64,000 bases of DNA, taken from the NCBI RefSeq assembly GCF_001593005.1, contig NZ_LQZQ01000004.1, positions 1 through 64,000 of the forward strand, read 5' to 3'. Every line of letters begins with the position of its first letter. Position 1 is the first letter of the stretch. The DNA is from Roseivirga ehrenbergii (GTDB taxonomy: Bacteria > Bacteroidota > Bacteroidia > Cytophagales > Cyclobacteriaceae). Under the pieces are notes generated by a model that was not told the DNA's origin, did not search any database, and saw only the letters and a list, made by a program, of their open reading frames with translations. A program made the translations under genes and the position numbers. Of this stretch, positions 40,928 to 48,827 are shown in pieces.

Positions 40928-42301
40928 CTACCTTCTCCTTATCTGCTGGTAAGGAAATACCACTGGCGATTCGCTTCCGTTCTTCGCAACAGCCGCCACT
41001 CCAAAGTAATAATTGTCAATCACGATACCTTCCAAAGTGAATTCATTCACCCCAGAAACGAATCTAGAATAATCCCAAGTAGGTGAAGTGGTTAATCTCC
41101 AATAAAGCTTATATCCAATAATATTCGGATCGTTAGATTCTTTCCATTGCAAGGTAGTTGAAGGCTGAACAGCGCCACCAATTCTAACATCCTCAGGCAG
41201 TTTAGGCCCCCAAGCCAAGCCAGCCAACGAAATTGCATTTACGGCTGTCAGTTTTGCTGCGTACTCAAAGTTTACGCCTTCAATCACATCACCATACTTA
41301 ATTCCATTTTCAGTTCTTAAATCTTGGTGTTGACGCACATAGTTTTCATGAGCTTCCATAATACGCACTCCCGCAAAACCCAAATCGTTGAACGGACGAT
41401 GATGCCCTCCACGACCAAATCTATCTAACCTGTAAATCATCATTGGATTCATTTCAGGCATATATGTTTGTACTTGCTTATAAATATATCTGGCTAATTG
41501 TCTAGAGTTACCATCTACTTCCCCACCAACGGTTCTTCTGGCGCGTCTTAAACCTTCGCTTTCATTGGCCGGTGTTGGTTCAGAAAAAATTCTAAAATCG
41601 CGATTACTGATTACGCCATCAACGCCTTCAATATTCCCAATCATGTCGTTGTTCAACACCCCGACAATTTCCCAGTTATTCTCTTGCGCATATTTAGCTA
41701 AACCAGCACCACCAAACAAGCCTTGTTCTTCTCCAGAAAGACCAACGAAGGCGATACTGTGCTTAAATTTATATTTAGAAAGTATGCGTGCAGCCTCTAT
41801 TGTTCCAGCCATACCCGATGCATTATCGTTCGCACCAGGCGCGTCAATTTCAAAATTCATGGTATTAGATGCACGCGAATCAATATCACCCGACATCAGT
41901 GCATAACTATTTGGATAATCAGTACCCCTTAAAACGGCCACTACATTCACTACCCAAGCAGAATGAGGAACACGGCTTCCTTCCGTTTTTTCCACAAAAT
42001 CCTTCTGATAGAAAACTTCTAAACAGCCTCCACATTCTTCTGATATTTTCTGGAATTCAGAGAATATCCATCTTCTGGCCGCTCCAATTCCACGGGTTTG
42101 AGAAACAGTGTCTGAAAACGTATTTCGGGTTCCGAAGCTGATCAGCTTACGGATGTCTGCTTCAATTCTTTCTGGCGAGGCCGATTCGATAATATCGTAG
42201 AATCGAGCATCAGTTTGAGGAGGAGCGGTTTGTTGAGCCATCAATGGATTCAAAAAGAAGCCAAAACTCAACAGGGCAAATAAGTAATTTCTAATCTTCA
42301 T
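40928..42301 (-). CDS. M28 family zinc aminopeptidase, secreted
   Basis: Protein of 457 residues with a signal peptide ending near MAQ. The M28 catalytic domain (about 75-350) shows the bridging Asp in APGANDNASG, the catalytic/ligand pair in SGEEQGLFGG, a further Asp in NNDMIGN and the late His in GGHHRPFND. The first zinc ligand is atypical: the usual H-x-D is D-I-D in SGDIDSR. The last 80 residues look like a fibronectin-III-type domain (LQWKESNDPNIIGYKLYW). It probably degrades peptides outside the cytoplasm. It stands alone. Confidence 0.9.
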   Translation of the reverse strand: MKIRNYLFALLSFGFFLNPLMAQQTAPPQTDARFYDIIESASPERIEADIRKLISFGTRNTFSDTVSQTRGIGAARRWIFSEFQKISEECGGCLEVFYQKDFVEKTEGSRVPHSAWVVNVVAVLRGTDYPNSYALMSGDIDSRASNTMNFEIDAPGANDNASGMAGTIEAARILSKYKFKHSIAFVGLSGEEQGLFGGAGLAKYAQENNWEIVGVLNNDMIGNIEGVDGVISNRDFRIFSEPTPANESEGLRRARRTVGGEVDGNSRQLARYIYKQVQTYMPEMNPMMIYRLDRFGRGGHHRPFNDLGFAGVRIMEAHENYVRQHQDLRTENGIKYGDVIEGVNFEYAAKLTAVNAISLAGLAWGPKLPEDVRIGGAVQPSTTLQWKESNDPNIIGYKLYWRLTTSPTWDYSRFVSGVNEFTLEGIVIDNYYFGVAAVAKNGSESPVVFPYQQIRRR

Positions 42302-42522
42302 AAGTCAACAGGTTGATTATTGAAATATAGACATCATTTAACTGTGATAAAAAGCGATACTTGATCAATGGAAAACTATTTTTTGCTGCACTCCGAATTA
42401 TGCACAAAAAAAGTGATCAAATAAAAAATAAGTCGTTTTTAAGTAAGGGAGTGAGCGTTGAAGATTGTTAACAGTATGTAAACGAAAGGCAAAAAAATAA
42501 TATTCTTAGCGTAGGAACATTA

Positions 42523-42539
42523 TTGGCACAAAGGTTGTC
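42523..42539 (+). promoter_or_regulatory. Putative sigma-54 (-24/-12) promoter of the 37-residue gene
   Basis: TTGGCACAAAGGTTGTC contains TGGCAC and TTG with exactly ten bases between the GG (42525-42526) and the -12 G (42537). It deviates from consensus only by T for C at -12. Transcription would start near 42550, about 20 bases before the small ORF, the same geometry as at 5101-5117. Confidence 0.6.
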
Positions 42540-42570
42540 TTAGGAGTACAAGTACCCCAAACGAAGGAAA

Positions 42571-42684
42571 ATGAGAACAAAAACATTATTATTCACAGCC
42601 GCACTTGTTGCCACAGGAATTGGCATCGCGACATTGGCCAGCAAAAAATTTACTCTGCCAAAGTTGAAGAAAAGCACGAAGTAG
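42571..42684 (+). CDS. 37-residue membrane peptide, unknown
   Basis: A short frame beginning MRTKTLLFTAALVATGIGIA, followed by a basic tail KKFTLPKLKKSTK. It is one hydrophobic helix (about 5-23) with a strongly cationic C-terminus. Support for being real: a purine-rich AAGGAAA directly before the ATG, a sigma-54-like promoter at the right distance, and a perfect intrinsic terminator after it, so it forms a complete mini-transcription unit. Stress-induced small membrane proteins often look like this; no function is claimed. Confidence 0.65.
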   Translation: MRTKTLLFTAALVATGIGIATLASKKFTLPKLKKSTK

Positions 42685-42733
42685 AATTCATATTTTGAAT
42701 TCTAACAGTTCACAAAAACTGTTAAAACATATG

Positions 42734-42757
42734 GCCTCGGTAATTCCGAGGCTTTTT
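42734..42757 (+). terminator. Intrinsic terminator of the 37-residue gene
   Basis: GCCTCGG (42734-42740), loop TAATT, CCGAGGC (42746-42752), then TTTTT. Confidence 0.9.
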
Positions 42758-42798
42758 AGTGTCTAAACTTTATTAATTTAGGCGTTTAAACATTCATT

Positions 42799-43392
42799 AT
42801 GAGGCAACTCTTCATTTCTACAGTCTTTCTTTTTATTCTAATACAAAACGTAGTTGGGCAAGAAAAAGAAAGCCACCTATTTCAAGATCCTAGAAGGTAT
42901 ATCGATACGGCCGTTACTTATATGAACCAAGAGAGGTATTTGGAAGCTGATAAATACTTTATGGTAGCGTTAGATCAAATCACCGTGCTTTCTGCTGATT
43001 TCTGCTACTATTTTGGAAAAAACTCCTTCTACCTAAAATATTATAGCCAAAGTATAGATTGGCTTAGTAAATACCTAGAACTGAAAGGCTCTTCTGGCCA
43101 ATATTCAGATGAGGTAATTGCTTTGCTAGATAAGTCGGAAAAGGAGTTTAGAGCCAATAGAAGTACAGGAGAAACCGTAGAGACGAATACCAAATTTTTC
43201 TACTTAAACACTATCAGTTGTTCTGGACATGAAAGTATTGTTTGTCCTGTCTGCAAAGGGGACGACATTATTACCACGAAGGATCGACTAGGTGATAACC
43301 TTTACAAAAAATGCCCCTATTCTACTAACGGGGTTTTGACATGTGAAGAGTTCAACCTTTTACTTCAGGGTAAACTAAAGCCAAAAAACTAG
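42799..43392 (+). CDS. Secreted TPR-like protein with C-terminal Cys-rich segment, unknown
   Basis: Protein of 197 residues with a signal peptide (LFISTVFLFILIQNVVGQ). Residues 35-115 are helical with TPR-like spacing (AVTYMNQERYLEADKYFMVAL, split here by eye into two helices). The C-terminal part has CSGHESIVCPVCKGDD and later KKCPY and LTCEEF, a zinc-ribbon-like set of cysteines. Such a motif is unusual outside the cytoplasm. The gene overlaps no neighbour and ends five bases before the convergent phosphorylase gene. Function unknown. Confidence 0.7.
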   Translation: MRQLFISTVFLFILIQNVVGQEKESHLFQDPRRYIDTAVTYMNQERYLEADKYFMVALDQITVLSADFCYYFGKNSFYLKYYSQSIDWLSKYLELKGSSGQYSDEVIALLDKSEKEFRANRSTGETVETNTKFFYLNTISCSGHESIVCPVCKGDDIITTKDRLGDNLYKKCPYSTNGVLTCEEFNLLLQGKLKPKN

Positions 43393-43397
43393 TTTTT

Positions 43398-44264
43398 CTA
43401 AAGCCTCTCAATCACCCACTCAATCAAGCCATTCACCGTTTTTTCCGCATTGGGTGAAAATTGATGATTCGGCCTGTTAGCGATTAAAGCATTGAAGCTA
43501 ATCATTTCATGGCCTAACATTTTGGCCATGGCATAATAGCCAGCGGTTTCCATTTCAAAATTGGTGATTTGCCCAAAAGAGGTATTGATTTTAGAAAGTC
43601 TATCCAAATAATCTGGAAGAAATGGCCTAAGCCTTATTTCCCTACCCTGAGGCGCATAGAAACCCGGAGCGGTTACCGTTACTCCACTATACATTTGAGG
43701 CCCTTGGAACTCTTTCAACAATAAGGTAGAAGCTTCTGAAAGGTATGGCCTAATGGACAAGCCCAATGTTCTTTGCACTTTGTTTCCAATTACCTGCCCT
43801 TCTTCCGATTCCACCCAGGGATAAAAAGACATCAAAGAGTCCATTCCTAAGGCAGCCTTTGATACTAAAAATGAGTCTAAGGGAATGTCTGGTTGCATAC
43901 AACCCGAAGTTCCGATTCTGATAATTTTAAGGCGCTTTAACTTATCCTTAACCTCACGTTTCTTCAAATCTACATTGACTAACGCATCGAGTTCAGTCAT
44001 GAGGATTTCGACATTATCTGTCCCCATTCCTGAACTGATTACAGAAATACGCTTTCCGTTTAATTCTCCTGTATGCGTTACAAGTTCTCGGTTGGTGATT
44101 TGAAAGTCTATTCTATCAAAAAACTTACTGATTTTGGCTACCCGAGCGGGATCACCCACCACGATGACGGTATCGGCTACCATTTCTGGATGTAGACCCA
44201 AATGATAAATTGCGCCTTCACCTGTTAAAATAAGCTCTGATTCTGGAATAGTTCTTTTCTTCAC
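43398..44264 (-). CDS. Nucleoside phosphorylase (uridine phosphorylase-like)
   Basis: Cytoplasmic phosphorylase of 288 residues of the PNP/UDP family. The phosphate-binding segment VVGDPARVAKI, the ISSGMGTDNVEI motif, IRIGTSGCMQ and the ligand-binding NFEMETAGYYAMA are all present; the last matches uridine phosphorylase more than purine enzymes. It splits nucleosides to base and ribose-1-phosphate in pyrimidine salvage. It follows trhO by one base. Confidence 0.9.
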   Translation of the reverse strand: MKKRTIPESELILTGEGAIYHLGLHPEMVADTVIVVGDPARVAKISKFFDRIDFQITNRELVTHTGELNGKRISVISSGMGTDNVEILMTELDALVNVDLKKREVKDKLKRLKIIRIGTSGCMQPDIPLDSFLVSKAALGMDSLMSFYPWVESEEGQVIGNKVQRTLGLSIRPYLSEASTLLLKEFQGPQMYSGVTVTAPGFYAPQGREIRLRPFLPDYLDRLSKINTSFGQITNFEMETAGYYAMAKMLGHEMISFNALIANRPNHQFSPNAEKTVNGLIEWVIERL

Positions 44265-44265
44265 A

Positions 44266-45231
44266 TCAGTCGATTTTAGCAGGCTCTCTTTTCACCCCTT
44301 TCAATGGGTTATAATGATTTGTGTTCTTTTGATAATAGCCTGTTCCATCATATGGTCTTCTTTCAGGGCTCTGACGACACTCTTCTGAGCAGCATCCATC
44401 CATTAGCCAACCAGCTTCTTCTGACATTGGAATGTGCGCATTGCAAGTTGGATTAGCACAGTTTACCATTCTATCTGTAAGAACGCCTGTAACATAGCAT
44501 TTCGAAATAACGGAAGGATTAACCGAGTTCACATCGGCCGTAATTCGATTATCGAACACGTAACATTTCCCTTCAAAATCTTCTCCTCCTGCTTCAATAC
44601 CATACTTAATAATACCACCGTGAAGTTGGTATACATTCTCAAAACCTTGCTCTAATAAATATGCACTGGCCTTTTCGCACTTAATACCTCCTGTGCAGTA
44701 AGTGATTACCTTCTTGTTTCTTAACCCCTCAATTTCCTTCACCTTTTCAGGGAAGTCTCTGAAATTTTCAATGTCTAAGGTAAGTGCATTCTTAAATCTA
44801 CCTACGCTATGCTCATAGTCGCTTCGCACATCGAGTATTACTGTGTCTTCTGGCTGGTTTTTAAGAATTTCTTTAAACTCGTTGGGTTCTACATAAGTGC
44901 CAGTTTTCTGGCGAGGGTTGATGTGCCTTAGACTAGAATGTACAATTTCAGGCTTTACTCTAACATGGAGTTTGGCAAAAGCCATTTTATCATGGGTTTC
45001 CACTTTAAATTCGGTGTCTGCAAAGCGGGTATCTGAATGCACATAAGCCATGTACTTTTCACAATCTTCTTTCAGACCAGAAACGGTACCATTAAGACCT
45101 TCGGGTGAAATAATTATTCTACCACGCAGATTGTTTTCAACACAAAACAAATGATGTTCTTCTCTGTATGCCTCGTAATCTTGGATGTCGGCATAGCAGT
45201 AATACAGTAAAATTGAATATTGTTTTTCCAT
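44266..45231 (-). CDS. trhO: tRNA uridine(34) hydroxylase, rhodanese-related
   Basis: Protein of 321 residues of the YceA/TrhO family, which installs 5-hydroxyuridine at tRNA wobble position 34. An N-terminal ferredoxin-like domain (SPEGLNGTVSG) precedes a rhodanese domain with active Cys in YCTGGIKCEKAS. The C-terminal part has several Cys residues (NCANPTCNAHIP, CCSEECRQ) suited to metal binding. Length and order are typical. Confidence 0.92.
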   Translation of the reverse strand: MEKQYSILLYYCYADIQDYEAYREEHHLFCVENNLRGRIIISPEGLNGTVSGLKEDCEKYMAYVHSDTRFADTEFKVETHDKMAFAKLHVRVKPEIVHSSLRHINPRQKTGTYVEPNEFKEILKNQPEDTVILDVRSDYEHSVGRFKNALTLDIENFRDFPEKVKEIEGLRNKKVITYCTGGIKCEKASAYLLEQGFENVYQLHGGIIKYGIEAGGEDFEGKCYVFDNRITADVNSVNPSVISKCYVTGVLTDRMVNCANPTCNAHIPMSEEAGWLMDGCCSEECRQSPERRPYDGTGYYQKNTNHYNPLKGVKREPAKID

Positions 45232-45348
45232 AGCTCGTGCCCTATTTCAAGTAGGGTGAATTAATTGTTTTATTTATAAAAGTTGGGTCTTAAACTTAGA
45301 AGTTTCACTCGGTTAACTAATAAATCAAACCTCCAATATCGTAACTCA

Positions 45349-45981
45349 CTAAACTTCCTTGGCTGGGTTACCAAATACAGTAGCATTAGCTTTTACTTCG
45401 GCTATTACCACAGAACCTGCTCCAATTCTTGCCCCCTTACCTATCTTAACTCCAGAGACAATCGTAACGCCAGAACCAATGAACACATTATCTTCAATTT
45501 CGGCTTCGTTTCCAATTACGCTACCAGCCCCCACTTGTACTAAATCTCCCAATTTCGCACTAAAATCAATGGTTGAATTAGTGTTCAATAGACAGTGATT
45601 GCCAATTTTAGCATTCGAACCAATAACCACTCCGTTGTTTACAAAATTTCCGTGACCGATGTGTGCCGAAGTAGCAATTTCTGCATTGCGATGGATGGCG
45701 TTTACAGGCATTTTCTTTCTGCGCTCTACCATCAGTTTTACCAAACCCTTTCTAAGGTCACGGTCGTCTACTGCTATAAAGCCTTCACATTTTTTACCAA
45801 TCAGCTTTAGAAAGCCATCGTCATCGGTTTTTCCTAAAACAGAAACTCCACTCATCTCTTGGCCATGTTTCGACACATCGTCATCCAAGAAACCATATAC
45901 TACAACTCCGTTACTCTCAAATATTTCGAGGGTAGCTTTACCCATTTCATTCGCACCAAATATGATTACTGGATTGTCCAT
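45349..45981 (-). CDS. NeuD/PglD-type sugar O- or N-acyltransferase
   Basis: Protein of 210 residues. The N-terminal domain (about 1-95) resembles the NeuD/PglD nucleotide-sugar-binding region (IIFGANEMGKATLEI), and the C-terminal half is a left-handed beta-helix of hexapeptide repeats (for example IGSNAKIGNHCLLN, IGSGVTIVSGVKIGKGARIG) that uses acetyl-CoA. It probably acetylates a surface sugar. No other polysaccharide genes flank it. Confidence 0.88.
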   Translation of the reverse strand: MDNPVIIFGANEMGKATLEIFESNGVVVYGFLDDDVSKHGQEMSGVSVLGKTDDDGFLKLIGKKCEGFIAVDDRDLRKGLVKLMVERRKKMPVNAIHRNAEIATSAHIGHGNFVNNGVVIGSNAKIGNHCLLNTNSTIDFSAKLGDLVQVGAGSVIGNEAEIEDNVFIGSGVTIVSGVKIGKGARIGAGSVVIAEVKANATVFGNPAKEV

Positions 45982-46030
45982 AATTATCCCTTTTTTCGGG
46001 CGGCAAAGTTAGCTTTTTTTGAATGAAATT

Positions 46031-47326
46031 CTAAGCATGATCCGTAACAGGGTTCCGCACCAATGATATTCCAATATTACATTCTATACATTTTTTAGGT
46101 AGGCAATAAGCGTTGTGTAATTGAATCAAGCCTTGACTATCAAAAGCAGAAGACACATTCCAGCCTAAACTCTTCCATAATTCAGTAATGTGGTTACTTT
46201 CTGCTTTCATAGAGGAAAGTAAGTTTAAAGCCCTATCTAAATAAGCGCTATCATCCTTATATTTAGCTAAAGCTGCAAAAAAAGGAATGGCAGTATTTAC
46301 AATTATATTCTCCTTCGATTTCTTTGTCAGCCCACCCAAACGTTTGCTCAATTTTTTATCTATAGCATAATGCGTACACCAGTAATCTGACTGAAGTACA
46401 TCTAATTTGTCTAGAGCCTCTTTTCTATTTTCAATTTCAGAAAAGAATGAAAAAATATGTGGGTAGGTAATTACCAAAGCGGCCAGTTGAGCAATTCTTA
46501 TGGTCGGATAATTGGCTGGCCTCACTTTAGAGAAATGCCATTCATTATAACCTATTTTTTGTTTCAACTCGTATTTGGCTTTTAGAAATCGATACTCTTT
46601 TTGAAGCTGATAGGCATATTCGTCTGACACATCAACATCTAAAAAACCTGCTTGACCAAAAAGCAGTGCCTCAATCTGAAAAAGTTGATTAGAATGTTTT
46701 GTAAGTACTTTTAACGGGACGCTTTGCGCCAAACGCAACATATTGTTTGCGTTAGTTTTGAAGCCAAATCCCTTGGCCAGCCATTGATAAGCCGACTCTT
46801 CCCAGTTATGCGCATTTGCTTCCAAAATAGAATCGAATCCATTCGACTTCTCTTCTACCCTTTCTACCAAAGCCCTTTCCAGCATTGAAAGTCTGGTGAT
46901 GGATTTTGTATTATTTAGATGTCTAGCACATGGAATTGGATCCTCACTATCAATTAAACTTTGATAGCGCTCTAGCACCATTGGCTTTAGCAAGCCTTTC
47001 AATTCTAAAGTAGGAATTGGGTTACCTTCACTGTTTAGTACCTGTTTGTCATTTTCCCAAACTACATGGAGAATCACATTATCATAGTTGGGATCATCTT
47101 GATGTTTATGGACATACCAATCAGAAGCTTTTACATGTATTTCGACTGAGCCATACCATTGCATGCCTTCAATATCAACCTGAGCCTCTTTGAAATCAGG
47201 ACCTGCCAAATGGTTGAGATTCCCAGTCTTTGTAATGTTCAGCCTATCTCCAGAAACCAACTCAAGAGTAGAAGTATTAAAGTATTGATATCGCCAAACG
47301 AAATGTAGAAAGGATTCTGGTAACAT
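46031..47326 (-). CDS. DUF2851 family protein
   Basis: Protein of 431 residues. The start MLPESFLHFVWRYQYFN and HLAGPDFKEAQVDIEGM with WYGSVEIHVKASDWYVH are characteristic of this Bacteroidota family. It has no signal peptide or membrane segment; a Cys pair in KKCIEC lies near the C-terminus. Function is unknown. It is encoded 24 bases after pyrF on the same strand. Confidence 0.88.
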   Translation of the reverse strand: MLPESFLHFVWRYQYFNTSTLELVSGDRLNITKTGNLNHLAGPDFKEAQVDIEGMQWYGSVEIHVKASDWYVHKHQDDPNYDNVILHVVWENDKQVLNSEGNPIPTLELKGLLKPMVLERYQSLIDSEDPIPCARHLNNTKSITRLSMLERALVERVEEKSNGFDSILEANAHNWEESAYQWLAKGFGFKTNANNMLRLAQSVPLKVLTKHSNQLFQIEALLFGQAGFLDVDVSDEYAYQLQKEYRFLKAKYELKQKIGYNEWHFSKVRPANYPTIRIAQLAALVITYPHIFSFFSEIENRKEALDKLDVLQSDYWCTHYAIDKKLSKRLGGLTKKSKENIIVNTAIPFFAALAKYKDDSAYLDRALNLLSSMKAESNHITELWKSLGWNVSSAFDSQGLIQLHNAYCLPKKCIECNIGISLVRNPVTDHA

Positions 47327-47350
47327 TAAAAAGCCTTTTAGCTTCTTAAA

Positions 47351-48166
47351 TTACAAAAATTCAGATAAATACTGTTGCATTTCTAGCTGTAACTCGCGCG
47401 CCTTCTCTTCAGCCACCTCAGCAAAATTTTCGTCTTGAGAAGCGTAAATTATTCCTCGGCTCGAATTTACTAAAAGACCACATTGGTTATTCATCCCATG
47501 TTGGGCTACATCTTTCAAGCTTCCGCCCTGCGCACCCACTCCTGGAACGAGCAAAAAGTGATCAGGAACAATTTTGCGGATGTTTGTCAAAGCTTCAGCC
47601 CTAGTAGCTCCTACCACATACATCAACTGATCGGTAGTTCCCCATTCTTGGCTTTTCCTCAGTACTTCTTCGTAAAGCTCTCCACCTTGGGTAAGTTCTA
47701 AATTCTGAAAGTCTTTTCCGCCAACATTCGAAGTGAGCGCCAATAGAATCACCCATTTATTGTCGAATTCAAGGAAAGGCTTTACCGAATCTTCTCCCAT
47801 GTAAGGCGCTACCGTAATGGCATCGCAATTCATATTTTCGAAGAAAGCCTTGGCATACATTTTTGAGGTATTACCAATATCACCACGTTTGGCATCGGCC
47901 AAAATGAAAATATCTTTAGGAATGTATGCGATTGTTTTTTCTAAGCTTTGCCAGCCCTTAACACCATATGCCTCATAAAAAGCAATATTAGGCTTATAGG
48001 CCACTGCATATTGAGCAGTGGCATCTATAATTCTTTTGTTAAACTCGAAGATCGGGTCTTCAGTATTTAGTAAATGCTTGGGTATTTTATTCAGGTCGGT
48101 ATCTAAGCCAACACACAAAAAGGAGTTCTTTTTCTGAATTTGGCCAAAAAGCTCTGCTCTGGTCAT
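47351..48166 (-). CDS. pyrF: Orotidine 5'-phosphate decarboxylase (type 2)
   Basis: Enzyme of 271 residues for the last step of UMP synthesis. Motifs are [14 protein letters not shown] at the N-terminus, the catalytic [10 protein letters not shown], and [10 protein letters not shown] with VGATRAEA. The larger size and sequence fit the type 2 group of Bacteroidota and Actinobacteria. It directly follows lolA (start adjacent to its stop). Confidence 0.96.
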   Translation of the reverse strand: MTRAELFGQIQKKNSFLCVGLDTDLNKIPKHLLNTEDPIFEFNKRIIDATAQYAVAYKPNIAFYEAYGVKGWQSLEKTIAYIPKDIFILADAKRGDIGNTSKMYAKAFFENMNCDAITVAPYMGEDSVKPFLEFDNKWVILLALTSNVGGKDFQNLELTQGGELYEEVLRKSQEWGTTDQLMYVVGATRAEALTNIRKIVPDHFLLVPGVGAQGGSLKDVAQHGMNNQCGLLVNSSRGIIYASQDENFAEVAEEKARELQLEMQQYLSEFL

Positions 48167-48808
48167 TTAGTTCCTATAGTCTTCGGTGTGTTGCACAGGG
48201 TTTTTCTTTGAATCGAATTCGAAAAATCCGGCAGCATAAGTTTGATTTGGCTTAAAGTTAGCTACTTCAAAAGAGGTCTTGATGCCATCATAATCAATCA
48301 AATCCCAAGCTTTAAGGTAGCTGGTCTTTTTGTCGATGTACATGATAATATTTGTGAAATCACTGTCTTCATCTGTAGAAACCAACTCAATTACATCAAC
48401 CAAAGTACCTCCTAAATTCTCGGAACGCTTGTAGGTATACGTAAAACCCTTTTTATAAATATCATAAATATTGGTAGGGTTGATAAACGTTTCTTCCGGT
48501 TCAAAATTGGTAATGGTCAGTTCTTGTGCCTCTACCAAATATGTCCAAAGCACTGGCCCGTTACAGTAAATGTGTTGATCTCTAAATTTGATCATAAACT
48601 TCTCTTTCGAAACTGCTGCGCTTCCAGAGAACCTATCTAAAACTTCGGCCTCATTCATTACTTTTTGCACAAACTCGATTTCAAAGCCAGGCATGGCTTT
48701 GTAGGTTGCACTCATTTTGTCTAACACGGCTTTTGGATCTTGCGCTTGCGCCACATTCAGCATACTGCTGACCATCATCACCATCAAAAATCCTAGTATT
48801 CTTCTCAT
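48167..48808 (-). CDS. lolA: LolA-like outer-membrane lipoprotein carrier
   Basis: Periplasmic protein of 213 residues with a cleavable signal peptide (cleavage near AQAQ). The mature part shows the LolA pattern: LDKMSATYKAMPGFEIEF near the start, FRDQHIYCNGPVLWTYL and later AWDLIDYDGIKTSFEVANF. It shuttles lipoproteins from the inner membrane to the outer membrane. It lies 19 bases downstream of ftsK, an arrangement common in Bacteroidota. Confidence 0.92.
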   Translation of the reverse strand: MRRILGFLMVMMVSSMLNVAQAQDPKAVLDKMSATYKAMPGFEIEFVQKVMNEAEVLDRFSGSAAVSKEKFMIKFRDQHIYCNGPVLWTYLVEAQELTITNFEPEETFINPTNIYDIYKKGFTYTYKRSENLGGTLVDVIELVSTDEDSDFTNIIMYIDKKTSYLKAWDLIDYDGIKTSFEVANFKPNQTYAAGFFEFDSKKNPVQHTEDYRN

Positions 48809-48827
48809 TGTCTCTTATTCTAAGGAA

